Positions 44,445 through 53,393 of a stretch of 64,000 nt of DNA are shown here, piece after piece. The notes under the pieces are model-generated. The model was not told where the DNA came from. It saw only the letters and a list, made by a program, of their open reading frames with translations, and did not search any database. The position numbers and the translations under genes are program-made. Position 1 is the stretch's first letter, and each line of letters begins with the position of its first letter. This DNA comes from Rhodococcus sp. KBS0724 (GTDB taxonomy: Bacteria > Actinomycetota > Actinomycetes > Mycobacteriales > Mycobacteriaceae): the NCBI RefSeq assembly GCF_005938745.2, contig NZ_VCBX02000001.1:2886001-2950000 (forward strand), in the 5' to 3' direction.

Positions 44445-45463
44445 CTTTTTCTGCACTGACAATTTTTGTCCTCGGGCTCATTGCTGCCGTCGTTCTGGTC
44501 ATCGGACTGTGGGCGTACGGAACGGCAAACCGGTTGGACCGCTTACACGTCCGTTCGGATCAGTCGTGGCTGGCGCTTGATGCGGCACTGTCGCGTAGGG
44601 CCGCCGTGGTTCGAGCTGCGGCGGTCGACATGAGTGCCGAGGACGCTCGACGGTTCGTGACGCTGGCGGATGCGGCGGAACGTGCCGATCGGCAGGACCG
44701 TGAGTTGGCGGAGAACAGACTGTCCAATGCTCTCGCCGCATATGGAACGACGTCGTTGCGGCCGCAGCTGGTTGCGGAGTTGGCTGACGCGGAGGCCCGG
44801 GTGCTCATCGCTCGGCGGTTCCATAACGACGCTGTGCGTGACACCCTCGCGCTGCGAACCCGCCGACTGGTCCGCTGGCTTCACCTGGGCGGAACCGCGC
44901 CGCTGCCACAGTATTTCGAGATCACCGAACGGACGACAGCTGCCGCAGTTCCCGAGGGAATTACCGTCGATACGGCTCGGACGTCGGCGCGAGTGGTGCT
45001 GCTCGATCAACAGGACCGCGTGCTGCTTCTGCGCGGACACGATCCGAAGATCCCGGACCGGCAGTTCTGGTTCACTGTCGGTGGGGGAATCGAACGTGGT
45101 GAACAGATTCGCGGCGCCGCAGTTCGTGAAGTTGCCGAAGAAACAGGGTTGACGATCGCGCCGGAAGATCTCCGTGGACCGTTGTGGCGTCGCGTCGCGA
45201 TTTTCCCGTTCGACGGCGAGTTGATCCGTTCGGAGGAATTGTTCTTCACCACTCGAACCTCCGGCTTCACTCCGGTGTTCAAGGGCCACACCGAATTGGA
45301 ACAACGCGCGATTTCCGGTTTCCGCTGGTGTAGCGCCGACGTCATTCGTGAACTGACAAAGGCAGGTGAGCCGGTGTACCCGCTCGATTTGGCAAATCTG
45401 CTGGCAGAAGCTGCGACCATCGCTGATGGCACCGAAGATCCTGAAGTGCGCTCGATCCGCTGA
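44441..45463 (+). CDS. NUDIX hydrolase with N-terminal membrane segment (Rv2609c-like)
   Basis: A 340-residue protein. A transmembrane helix spans about residues 5-27, a charged helical region follows to about 165, and the C-terminal NUDIX domain has the full box GGIERGEQIRGAAVREVAEE with ETGL next. It probably hydrolyses a nucleotide-linked or diphosphate substrate at the membrane. GTG start overlapping pimA (GTGA). Always near pimA in mycolata, but its role in the PIM pathway is not established. Confidence 0.9.
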   Translation: MTFSALTIFVLGLIAAVVLVIGLWAYGTANRLDRLHVRSDQSWLALDAALSRRAAVVRAAAVDMSAEDARRFVTLADAAERADRQDRELAENRLSNALAAYGTTSLRPQLVAELADAEARVLIARRFHNDAVRDTLALRTRRLVRWLHLGGTAPLPQYFEITERTTAAAVPEGITVDTARTSARVVLLDQQDRVLLLRGHDPKIPDRQFWFTVGGGIERGEQIRGAAVREVAEETGLTIAPEDLRGPLWRRVAIFPFDGELIRSEELFFTTRTSGFTPVFKGHTELEQRAISGFRWCSADVIRELTKAGEPVYPLDLANLLAEAATIADGTEDPEVRSIR

Positions 45464-45566
45464 TCGTATTTAAGGCCAGCAATGGCAAATTGGCTACGGA
45501 ATCAAAGGCCGGTTCGTTCTACAGTTCTGGGGTTCGATCATGACGCCACTATTGCAGGAGTTTGCT

Positions 45567-46475
45567 GTGAGCACCCCCGATTCCGCCCCCACCACTGCCG
45601 TTGGCACCGCACGCGTCAAGCGCGGTATGGCCGAGATGCTCAAGGGCGGTGTGATCATGGATGTGGTCACCGCCGAGCAGGCCAAGATCGCCGAAGATGC
45701 CGGCGCGGTTGCCGTCATGGCACTCGAGCGTGTCCCGGCCGACATTCGCGCCCAGGGCGGCGTCTCGCGGATGAGCGACCCGGACATGATCGACAGCATC
45801 ATCGCCACCGTCAGCATCCCCGTCATGGCGAAGGCCCGCATCGGCCATTTCGTCGAAGCGCAGATCCTGCAGAGCCTCGGCGTCGACTACATCGACGAGT
45901 CCGAAGTTCTCACCCCGGCCGACTACGCCAACCACATCGACAAGTGGAAGTTCACGGCACCGTTCGTCTGTGGCGCTACCAACCTCGGTGAAGCACTGCG
46001 TCGCATCAACGAAGGTGCGGCCATGATCCGTTCCAAGGGTGAAGCCGGCACCGGAGACGTCTCCAACGCCACCACCCACATGCGCACCATCCGCGCCGAG
46101 ATCCGTCGTCTCACCTCGCTCAGCGAAGACGAGCTGTACGTCGCGGCAAAGGAACTGCAGGCTCCGTACGACCTGGTCGTCGAGGTTGCCAAGGCCGGCA
46201 AGCTCCCCGTCACCATGTTCACCGCCGGTGGCATCGCCACCCCGGCCGATGCCGCGATGATGATGCAGCTCGGCGCCGAGGGCGTTTTTGTCGGATCGGG
46301 CATCTTCAAGTCCGGCAACCCGCAGCAGCGTGCCGAGGCCATCGTCAAGGCCACGACGTTCTTCGACGACCCGGACGTGCTCGCCAAGGTTTCCCGCGGA
46401 CTGGGCGAAGCGATGGTCGGCATCAATGTCGACGACCTGCCCGTCGGACATCGTCTCGCCGAGCGCGGCTGGTGA
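45567..46475 (+). CDS. pdxS: Pyridoxal 5'-phosphate synthase subunit PdxS
   Basis: A 302-residue synthase subunit making PLP from ribose 5-phosphate, glyceraldehyde 3-phosphate and ammonia. Sequence matches the SnzP family almost throughout: [32 protein letters not shown] and [16 protein letters not shown]; Lys-containing MAKARIGH and [11 protein letters not shown] line the active site. GTG at 45567 is preferred (AGGAG 7 bases ahead) over ATG at 45540. The glutaminase gene pdxT is not in this window, unlike the mycobacterial cluster. Confidence 0.96.
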   Translation: MSTPDSAPTTAVGTARVKRGMAEMLKGGVIMDVVTAEQAKIAEDAGAVAVMALERVPADIRAQGGVSRMSDPDMIDSIIATVSIPVMAKARIGHFVEAQILQSLGVDYIDESEVLTPADYANHIDKWKFTAPFVCGATNLGEALRRINEGAAMIRSKGEAGTGDVSNATTHMRTIRAEIRRLTSLSEDELYVAAKELQAPYDLVVEVAKAGKLPVTMFTAGGIATPADAAMMMQLGAEGVFVGSGIFKSGNPQQRAEAIVKATTFFDDPDVLAKVSRGLGEAMVGINVDDLPVGHRLAERGW

Positions 46476-46501
46476 TTCTCGCAGGGCGGTAATCTGACTC
46501 G

Positions 46502-47164
46502 GTGCCTGATCGTCAATCCCTTGCGGCTCTACTCCCGTTGGGGTTGGCGATGGCATTGGTCGGTGCTTCGTTCGGGGCGGTTGCGGTAGCGGCGGGGGTG
46601 TCGTTGCCGCAGGTTATTGCTCTGTCAGGCATCGTCTATGCGGGCGGAGCTCAGTTTCTCGTGGTGGCGGCGGTGGTTGCAGGTGCAGCCCCCGCCGCCG
46701 TCGTTTTTGGTGGGCTGCTTCTCAACGCACGTCATCTGCCGTACGGCCTGGTGCTTGCCGACGTTCTGCGGGGGAGTTGGCCCTCACGCATCTTCGGCGC
46801 GCACCTGATGACCGACGAGGCCACGGCTTTCACCACAGCGGAACTTGCGTCGCACGGTGATGTGTCCCGGGCCCGCAAGACATTCTTCGCCGCCGGGATC
46901 ACGCTGTTTCTCGCGTGGAATATCGGCACGGCAATAGGCGCGGTCGGCGGAAATCTTCTGGGCGATCCCAACGCGCTGGGGATCGATGCTGCATTTCCGG
47001 CCGCTCTGCTGGCGCTCACAGCCGGCGCGTGGCGAGACCGTGTCGATCGTCGGGTTGCGTTGCTGGGGGCGGCAATTGCGGTGGTTCTGACGCCCGTGCT
47101 GCCTGCCGGTCTCGGCGTCATTGCCGGGTTGCTCGGTTTGATCGCGGCGGGCCGTAGCCGATGA
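46502..47164 (+). CDS. azlC: AzlC family branched-chain amino acid exporter subunit
   Basis: A 220-residue membrane protein with the AzlC features ASFGAVAVAAGVSLPQVIAL, YAGGAQFLVVAAVVAG and LLNARHLPYGL. Works with the small AzlD subunit, whose gene overlaps its stop, to export branched-chain amino acids or analogues. GTG start; only a weak ribosome site. Confidence 0.9.
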   Translation: MPDRQSLAALLPLGLAMALVGASFGAVAVAAGVSLPQVIALSGIVYAGGAQFLVVAAVVAGAAPAAVVFGGLLLNARHLPYGLVLADVLRGSWPSRIFGAHLMTDEATAFTTAELASHGDVSRARKTFFAAGITLFLAWNIGTAIGAVGGNLLGDPNALGIDAAFPAALLALTAGAWRDRVDRRVALLGAAIAVVLTPVLPAGLGVIAGLLGLIAAGRSR

Positions 47165-47469
47165 GTTGGTGGATCATCGGTCTGATCGCCTTGGGGACCT
47201 TCGGGTTTCGTGTTTCAGGGCCGCTGTTGCGGGATCGGATACATCTGAGTCCGCACACAGTGCGCATGCTCGGGTTGGGTGCCACGGCACTTCTGGTGTC
47301 GCTGGCCGCTACCCAGACGGTCTACTCCGGCGACGGTTTTGCCGGGTGGGCGCGAGTGCTCGGCGTCGCCGTGGCAGGCGTACTCATATGGCGTCGTGCA
47401 CCATTCGTGGTGATAGTCGTCGGTGCGGCGACGGTGACCGCGCTGCTTCGAGTCGTCGGCATCGCTTGA
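47161..47469 (+). CDS. azlD: AzlD domain protein
   Basis: A 102-residue protein with three to four helices, ALGTFGFRVSGPLLRD near the N-terminus and APFVVIVVGAATVTALLR at the end, typical of AzlD. ATG overlaps the azlC stop. Partner of AzlC in amino-acid export. Confidence 0.9.
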   Translation: MSWWIIGLIALGTFGFRVSGPLLRDRIHLSPHTVRMLGLGATALLVSLAATQTVYSGDGFAGWARVLGVAVAGVLIWRRAPFVVIVVGAATVTALLRVVGIA

Positions 47470-47907
47470 ACGGTATGTGTGTCACATGGTTTCGGCGGCC
47501 GAGGTCATGATCCATGGAATGGATGTCGGCACCGGCAGAATTCGAGCAGCCCAGCGTAGTAGTCCATGGCCACGATCTCGGCACACCGAGCAGGCTGTGG
47601 TGTGAGTTTGAGGCAGCGTTCGATCCACCCGCGTCCCAGAGAGGGAGCGGGGTGAGTGCAGTTCACGCATTGACCGGGGCGATCCGCGACACGGACGCCG
47701 GCTGAGTGCATCACGGGCATGCGCCCATGCTGGCAGCATGCGGTCACGCGAACAATGATTTGGCTCGAGCGGAAATTATCTCGGCAAGGTCGACGACGGC
47801 GTTCGTAGCTTGAAACGTCGAAAGCTCGAGTCCTAGCGGCGAGGCTACAACCGAACAGATTCGGATCGCCGCGAAATCTGGCAATTCATTCTGAGAGAAT
47901 CGACGCG
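47470..47907. other. 438-bp region without a convincing gene
   Basis: Between azlD and the Imm5-like gene. On the minus strand an 80-codon frame (47505-47747) encodes a cysteine-rich peptide with CVNCTHPAPS, and another frame overlaps it; neither matches a family I know. It may hold a decayed gene. The promoter of the Imm5-like gene is presumably in the last 100 bases. Confidence 0.4.
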
Positions 47908-48450
47908 ATGACACAGGCAAGCGGCGATTTCGAATTGACGATGGACGAGTTGCGCACGGTCGCACGGTTCGCCGCCGAGAGCGCTCAACCATTGCTGTCG
48001 GCATTCGAGGCCGATGCGCCTGACGACCGACGTCCGCGAGCAGCGCTCGTCGCTGCATGGGTTTTTGCCGACGGGGCCCCGAGAACCAACATGCAGCGCG
48101 TCACCGCCCTCGATGCTCACCGGGCTGCAAAGGAAATTGGGAGCGAGATCGGACAACTCGCAGCGCGTGCGTGCGGGGACGCCGCCGCTGCCGCCTACTT
48201 GCATCCCATCGCGAGAGCGACGCAAGTCGGCCACATCTTGCGAGCGGCGGCGTGTGCCGCTCGAGTCGCTGAGTTGGATGCAGACGGAGATGAAGCCGCC
48301 GCAGCACAATCCATAAAGTCGACGTGCGATCGCGCTACATCCGTGTTGCTCGACGTCCTCGGGCGGTACCCGGCCGCACCTGTGGGGAAGAGCAGGCTTG
48401 CCCAAATCATGAGCACTCTCGACGTTTCCCTACGCCGACGCGAGCCCTAG
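47908..48450 (+). CDS. Imm5-like putative immunity protein
   Basis: A 180-residue alpha-helical protein. LTMDELRTVARFAAESAQPL, DDRRPRAALVAAWVFADGA and TNMQRVTALDAHRAAKEIG match a family I know as Imm5-like immunity proteins, sometimes mislabelled exonuclease SbcC. No toxin gene is adjacent, so it may protect against toxins of neighbours or serve another role. Confidence 0.7.
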   Translation: MTQASGDFELTMDELRTVARFAAESAQPLLSAFEADAPDDRRPRAALVAAWVFADGAPRTNMQRVTALDAHRAAKEIGSEIGQLAARACGDAAAAAYLHPIARATQVGHILRAAACAARVAELDADGDEAAAAQSIKSTCDRATSVLLDVLGRYPAAPVGKSRLAQIMSTLDVSLRRREP

Positions 48451-48784
48451 CTCCGAATCACCTTCTCGCGGAATTGCGTTTCGATCAGATCGGCCCCGGT
48501 GCTGCCGTCATCGCCGACTGTTCGGACCGGACCGCTCAGGCAACCCCGACGTTGCTGATATAGAACACTATTTCATTTCATCTGGGGGCGATATGACCGG
48601 CAGGTCCGAACTCGATACTGCACCAACATTCGAACGGGTGTCGATAACTTGATGTTTAGTGGATCCATGGCGGCTCTGGACTTCAGTCCGACCAGGCTCT
48701 ACTCTCAGGACTATCGCTCAAATAGAACACGGTTTCATTATTGACCATTGGGTCTAGTGGATCAAAGGTGGAGGAGTCACAGGT
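48451..48784. promoter_or_regulatory. Intergenic region with two copies of a TAGAACAC-type site
   Basis: 334 bases without a gene. TAGAACACTATTTCATT at 48561-48577 and TAGAACACGGTTTCATT at 48723-48739 agree at 15 of 17 positions, in the same orientation. The second sits about 45 bases before the amidohydrolase start. The shape recalls TNNAAC-N2-GTTNNA sites of KstR-type TetR regulators, with one extra spacer base; the TetR gene at 49659 is the natural candidate. Confidence 0.55.
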
Positions 48785-49651
48785 ATGACGCCATTCGAGG
48801 GCATTCCCATCGTCGACACACTTATCGGGTTTCGTGAGTCCGGTGGGCACGAGTACGACTTCATCACCAAGCAGACCAAGGACCGGGAAAGCCGCGAGTC
48901 GTTCGAGTTCCCGGCCGAGTACATGTTCAAGGGCGTTCCCAAGGATCTGTCTACCGCGGATCCGGTGTCGGTGACGTTGCATGAGATGGACAAGCACGGT
49001 ATCGAAATCGGGATGGTCACTGTGGCGACCGAGTCGGGTAGGAATGCAGTGCAGCAGTTCCCCGACCGTTTTGTGCCACAAGGTTCGGCTGTGGACCCCA
49101 ACAACATCATGGGCACTCTGTCGACAATGACGCGTGAATACGAGGAATTCGGCATCAAATCGGTGAGTTCGTTTGCCGCGGGCACCTTTCCGCAGGTCGC
49201 TCTCAATGCGCCGCAGATGTATCCCATCTACGCGAAGTGTGTCGAACTGGATATTCCGATCTTTGCGTGTGCCGGTATCGCCGGACCTCGATTGAAATCC
49301 GCGGTACAGCACGTGGAACTCATCGACGACGTGATGTTCGATTTCCCTGATCTGGTGTTCGTCACCAGGCACGGCTGTGAACCGTGGGAGGAACTGGCCG
49401 TCAAGCTGATGCTCAAGTGGCCCAACTTGTACTACTCGACTTCGGCTTTTGCGCCGAAGCACTACCCCGAGGCGATAGTCGATTACGCCAATTCGCGTGG
49501 CGCCGACAAGATTATCTACGCAGGTTACTTTCCGGCCGGATTGACGTTGGACCGTATCTTCGCAGACATGCCACACGTGCCGTTCAATGAGGACGTGTGG
49601 CCGAAGTTCTTGCATCTGAACGCCCGCAAGGTTTTGAAGCTGAAGGAGTGA
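48785..49651 (+). CDS. Amidohydrolase family protein, atypical metal site
   Basis: A 288-residue ACMSD-type TIM-barrel protein: EFGIKSVSSFAAGTFPQVAL, MYPIYAKCVELDIPIFACAG and FVTRHGCEPWEELAVKLML are family blocks. The N-terminal metal motif D-x-H is replaced by VDTLIGF, so metal binding may be altered or lost. GGAGGAG precedes the ATG. It is followed 7 bases later by a TetR gene and likely shares its promoter. Confidence 0.82.
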   Translation: MTPFEGIPIVDTLIGFRESGGHEYDFITKQTKDRESRESFEFPAEYMFKGVPKDLSTADPVSVTLHEMDKHGIEIGMVTVATESGRNAVQQFPDRFVPQGSAVDPNNIMGTLSTMTREYEEFGIKSVSSFAAGTFPQVALNAPQMYPIYAKCVELDIPIFACAGIAGPRLKSAVQHVELIDDVMFDFPDLVFVTRHGCEPWEELAVKLMLKWPNLYYSTSAFAPKHYPEAIVDYANSRGADKIIYAGYFPAGLTLDRIFADMPHVPFNEDVWPKFLHLNARKVLKLKE

Positions 49652-49658
49652 TCGAGCG

Positions 49659-50273
49659 ATGATCGATGCGTCGGCCGCGGTACCTATGAGTGCCGAGAAC
49701 ATGACGGCTTCGCAGCAGGAGCGTCGGAAAGCGCTCACCGACACCGTAATCGACATGCTCGCGGACATGAGCCCGGACTCCGTCCAGATTCGCGAGGTTG
49801 CTGAGCGTGCGGGCGTCGCCTTGGGAACTCTGTATCGCTACTTTCCTGCCAAGCAGCATCTGATGGCGGCGTCGATGGTTGCGTGGAACGCACGTTTCGA
49901 CGCCAGTGTTACCGGTGAGCGTTCAACGCGTTCCGGTAGTGAATCGGTCCTGAATCGAGTCCTGGAGATGTACGCCAGGCAGATGAATGCATTTCACCGC
50001 AGACCGAATTTCGCTCGCCTCGAGATCGAGCTGCAGACCTGCGCAGACCCGTACGTCCGAGACGAGATGGACGACCGCGCCGCTGCCAATCGGATAGCGT
50101 TGTTCGGCCTGATGAACGGGGTGCCACCCGAGCTTGCCCGGGTGGCTTCACTGTCCATCGGCAGCACGATGTTGAACTCGTTGATTCTCTGGACTACGGG
50201 GCGTATCGGTTTCCCGGAGGCCCTTCGGAACGTTGAGGACGTTTGTCGCTTGGTTCTCGCGGACTACGCCTGA
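49659..50273 (+). CDS. TetR family transcriptional regulator (KstR-like N-terminus)
   Basis: A 204-residue regulator. The helix-turn-helix SVQIREVAERAGVALGTLYR (then YFPAKQHL) is very close to that of KstR, the cholesterol-catabolism repressor. In an operon with the amidohydrolase, 7 bases downstream. Likely binds the TAGAACAC repeats and regulates its own operon; the ligand may be an acyl-CoA. Confidence 0.87.
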   Translation: MIDASAAVPMSAENMTASQQERRKALTDTVIDMLADMSPDSVQIREVAERAGVALGTLYRYFPAKQHLMAASMVAWNARFDASVTGERSTRSGSESVLNRVLEMYARQMNAFHRRPNFARLEIELQTCADPYVRDEMDDRAAANRIALFGLMNGVPPELARVASLSIGSTMLNSLILWTTGRIGFPEALRNVEDVCRLVLADYA

Positions 50274-50512
50274 GGCTGTCGATCGCCCTGTGCTCCGCAG
50301 ATCCCCAGGTCGGATATCTGGGGGATCGGGTCGGGCGGATAAGGGTTGGGCGGCGGTGGGGTCGGAGGCACGGGTGGCGGTGTCGGCGGGACAGGGCCAG
50401 GCGCTGGCGGAATTGGTTCAGGCACAGGGTTCGGCGGCACTGGATCGGGCCCAGTATCCGACGGAAGCGGAATGCTGTGCGCCAACGCAAAAGGATCGAT
50501 CATGCGGGTCAT
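50264..50512 (-). CDS. Possible small proline-rich protein
   Basis: An 82-residue frame starting MTRMIDPFALAHSIPLP. Residues about 20-65 are dominated by PxPP and PPT/PPP units, and the end has a cysteine in DLGICGAQG. CGGGG lies just before the ATG. It overlaps the TetR 3' end by 10 bases and fills a region otherwise without a gene. The repetitive composition could also arise by chance in GC-rich DNA, so it is tentative. No function assigned. Confidence 0.4.
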   Translation of the reverse strand: MTRMIDPFALAHSIPLPSDTGPDPVPPNPVPEPIPPAPGPVPPTPPPVPPTPPPPNPYPPDPIPQISDLGICGAQGDRQPQA

Positions 50513-50572
50513 GTACCCCGATACTCCGGTCGCAAACACTGATGCGGGCGGGGAGTCGGATAGGTTGGTCGC

Positions 50573-51661
50573 ATGGGGGAAACCAGGGGACCTGATCCGA
50601 TTGCCGTCGAGTCGGATTCGGAGGAGCAGGCCGGTAATTCGACGGTTCGGAAGCCGCGACGGCGATTCCTTCGCGTGGTGCGATGGATCTGCGTTGCCTT
50701 GCTTGCGATAGTTGTTGGTGCTGTGTCGATTTCGACCATCAATCATCGGTGGCAAACTCCTCGGGACAAGCAAGCCATCGAGCAACTTATCGGACCTTCG
50801 CACCGCTATGTCGATGTGGACGGACATCGGATGAGCGTCGCTGTTCAAGGCTCAGGCCCACGCACCATTGTTCTCATGCCTGGTATGGGTACGCCTGAGC
50901 CGATTCTCGATTTTGCGCCACTCGCACGACGTCTGGCGGAGGCGAACACGGTGGTCACCGTCGAGAACTTCGGGTTGGGGCTCAGTGACGGCACAGACGC
51001 GCCGCGAACCAGTGAAGCAATCGTCGACGAGACGCGTTCTGCGCTGAGCGCCCTGGGATTGAACGGTCCCTATGTTCTCATGCCACATTCCATTTCCGGT
51101 CTGTACGCGATGTGGTGGGCTACCAACCATCCTGGCGAGGTTGCCGCCGTCGTGGGGTTGGATGACGAGCGCTACACGTCCGAACTTGCCGAAGGGCTAC
51201 CGGAGTGGCCGGGCTGGATGTCTACGGTTACGGCACTGGGCGGGGTCCGGGACTTGATCTTCCTGGATATGCACACCGATTATCTGGGGCTGGCGGCCGA
51301 CTACCGAGAAAGCCTCGAGGACGCCGGTGAATACACCCCGGAGCAGCAAGAACTCTATTTACGCTCGTACTCCTGGGTCTTGAATTCGACGATGCTCGCC
51401 GAGACCGCTCACGAAGCTGAGAACGTGCGCGGCGCCGAGGGCGCTACTTTCCCTCCGACGATGCCGGCTATGTCGATCCTGGCGTCGTCGTCACTCACGG
51501 CCGACCCGGAATGGGAGTCTTCCCACCACGCGGCAATCACCAACCCGTCCATTCAACAGGTCGAAATAATGGACGGCCACCACTACCTGTTTCATGCACA
51601 CGCGTCCGAGATTGCCGAGATGACTCAGCGATTCCTCGATGAAAACGTACCGCTTCGCTGA
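50573..51661 (+). CDS. Alpha/beta hydrolase with N-terminal membrane anchor
   Basis: A 362-residue hydrolase: basic N-terminus, a transmembrane helix at about 34-55, then the fold. The likely nucleophile is Ser173 in MPHSISGLYAM (position of the usual GxSxG), with an acid around GLDDERY and the histidine in MDGHHYLFH. Convergent overlap of 37 bases with the monooxygenase gene. Possible esterase partner of that enzyme. Confidence 0.85.
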   Translation: MGETRGPDPIAVESDSEEQAGNSTVRKPRRRFLRVVRWICVALLAIVVGAVSISTINHRWQTPRDKQAIEQLIGPSHRYVDVDGHRMSVAVQGSGPRTIVLMPGMGTPEPILDFAPLARRLAEANTVVTVENFGLGLSDGTDAPRTSEAIVDETRSALSALGLNGPYVLMPHSISGLYAMWWATNHPGEVAAVVGLDDERYTSELAEGLPEWPGWMSTVTALGGVRDLIFLDMHTDYLGLAADYRESLEDAGEYTPEQQELYLRSYSWVLNSTMLAETAHEAENVRGAEGATFPPTMPAMSILASSSLTADPEWESSHHAAITNPSIQQVEIMDGHHYLFHAHASEIAEMTQRFLDENVPLR

Positions 51662-53280
51662 GTCAGTTCGGGGGTGGTGGTGAACCCGCGATAGTTGTCG
51701 GCGGCGATCTGAGTGCAGAGGTTTCGATAGTTTCCGACCCCACCGAGATAGGGCATGAAGATTCTCGGTTTACCGGGTACGTTAGCGCCGAGATACCACG
51801 AATCTGCCTGCATGTAGAGACTTTCCGCAGCTATGGAGGTCACGTGATCCACCCACTGCTCCTGCGCGGAAGTGGTAGCTTCGGCGAAACGCGCGCCGAC
51901 GCGGCGCATGTGGTCGATGTAGTCCGCGACCCACTCGACGTGTTGCTCGATCGAGACCACGACATTGGACAAGACCGAAGGACTGCCCGGTCCGGTGAGG
52001 GCAAACATGTTGGGGAAGCCGGCAACCGCGACGCCGAGATACGTGCGTGGCCCAGTCGCCCAGGCATCGCGTAGTGCGATGCCACCTCGCCCGCGGATAT
52101 CGATGGCGTTCAGCGCCCCGGTCATGGCGTCGAATCCGGTGGCAAAGACGATCATGTCGAGTTCGTGCAGGCCAGCAGACGTCTGGATTCCCTCAGGTGC
52201 TATTCGCTCGATCGGTGAGACGCGGAGGTCCGCCAGTGTGACGTTGGCTCGGTTGTAGGTCTCGTAGTAGTCGGTGCCGATGCACAGTCGTTTCGAACCC
52301 AAGGGATACCCCTTGGGGCACAGCGCCTCTGCTGTAGTCGCATCTTCGACGGTTTCGCGGATTTTCGACCTGACGAATTCAGCGGCAGTCTCGTTGGCGT
52401 CGACGCTCGTCATGATGTCGCCGAAGGTGTTCTGGAACGCGATTCCGCCGCCGGCCCAGCGGCTCTCGTATTCCTTGTCGCGGACCTCGGGAGCGGTCTC
52501 GAGTGCCAGTCCAACGGGCGGCGGGAGAATCCAGCCACCGTGGGATTCGCGCAGATTCTGGCGACGAGTGGGGTAGTCGGCCTTGATCTCGTCAAGCTCG
52601 CGGGGTCCGAGTGGCCGGTTGCGTGCCGGGATAACGAATCCCGGTGTTCGCTGAAAGACGGTGAGGTGTTCGGCCTGCTCGGCGATGAGCGGGATTGCCT
52701 GTACTCCGGACGATCCGGTGCCGATGACACCCACGCGCTTGCCCGTGAAGTCGACACCCTGTGACGGCCAGTGCCCGGTGTGATGGACCTCGCCGCGGAA
52801 ATCGTGCTGGCCGGCTATGTCCGGCATTCGGGCGGAGGACAGTGCGCCGGTGGCCATGATCAGCCACTGACTGATGACAGTCTTTCCGTCGTCGGTGGTG
52901 ATCGTCCACAATCCCACCGGCTCGTCGAAACGAGCAGACGTCACGCGAGTTCCGAACGTGATGTCTTCCCGCAGGTCGAATCGATCGGCGACGTGCTCGA
53001 GATAGGAGAGGATCTCAGGCTGCGCGGGGAAGCGTTCTGTCCACACCCACTCCTGTTGAAGGTCGTCGTCGAAGGAATACGAGTAGTCGGCGCTGTCGAC
53101 GTCGCAGCGCGCGCCGGGGTAGCGGTTCCAGAACCACGTTCCACCGACGCTGCTGCCTGCTTCGAACCCTCGCACGGACAAGCCGCGCTCTCGAAGGCTG
53201 TGCAGCGCATAGAGACCGGCGAATCCGGCGCCCACGACAATTGCATCGAAGGTGGGCGACTGCGGAGGGTTGTTCAACAT
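51625..53280 (-). CDS. FAD-dependent monooxygenase, Baeyer-Villiger type
   Basis: A 551-residue flavoprotein. GAGFAG at 17-22 binds FAD, GTGSSG at 187-192 binds NADPH, and the Baeyer-Villiger fingerprint FxGxxxHxxxWP is intact as FRGEVHHTGHWP (residues 161-172). Length fits cyclohexanone/steroid-type enzymes, which insert oxygen next to a ketone to give an ester or lactone. Divergent TetR gene upstream, alpha/beta hydrolases on both sides: a ketone-to-ester-to-acid route is plausible. Confidence 0.92.
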   Translation of the reverse strand: MLNNPPQSPTFDAIVVGAGFAGLYALHSLRERGLSVRGFEAGSSVGGTWFWNRYPGARCDVDSADYSYSFDDDLQQEWVWTERFPAQPEILSYLEHVADRFDLREDITFGTRVTSARFDEPVGLWTITTDDGKTVISQWLIMATGALSSARMPDIAGQHDFRGEVHHTGHWPSQGVDFTGKRVGVIGTGSSGVQAIPLIAEQAEHLTVFQRTPGFVIPARNRPLGPRELDEIKADYPTRRQNLRESHGGWILPPPVGLALETAPEVRDKEYESRWAGGGIAFQNTFGDIMTSVDANETAAEFVRSKIRETVEDATTAEALCPKGYPLGSKRLCIGTDYYETYNRANVTLADLRVSPIERIAPEGIQTSAGLHELDMIVFATGFDAMTGALNAIDIRGRGGIALRDAWATGPRTYLGVAVAGFPNMFALTGPGSPSVLSNVVVSIEQHVEWVADYIDHMRRVGARFAEATTSAQEQWVDHVTSIAAESLYMQADSWYLGANVPGKPRIFMPYLGGVGNYRNLCTQIAADNYRGFTTTPELTQRSGTFSSRNR

Positions 53281-53393
53281 GGGGACTGCCTCGTTTCACG
53301 GTGAGGGGTGGGGACGACAAGCCGTGCCAGTAGCATCAGTGCAGGCAGTGAGTACGCCGCACGGTGTTCGGGTGTAACGGGAGGAATGCAAAC

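Noticed and set aside
47505..47747. Cysteine-rich 80-codon minus-strand frame
   Set aside because: No recognised family and no ribosome site; recorded only as content of the gap.
50346..50711. Glycine-rich plus-strand frame
   Set aside because: It is the complement of the proline-rich candidate and runs past the start of the alpha/beta hydrolase gene in another frame.
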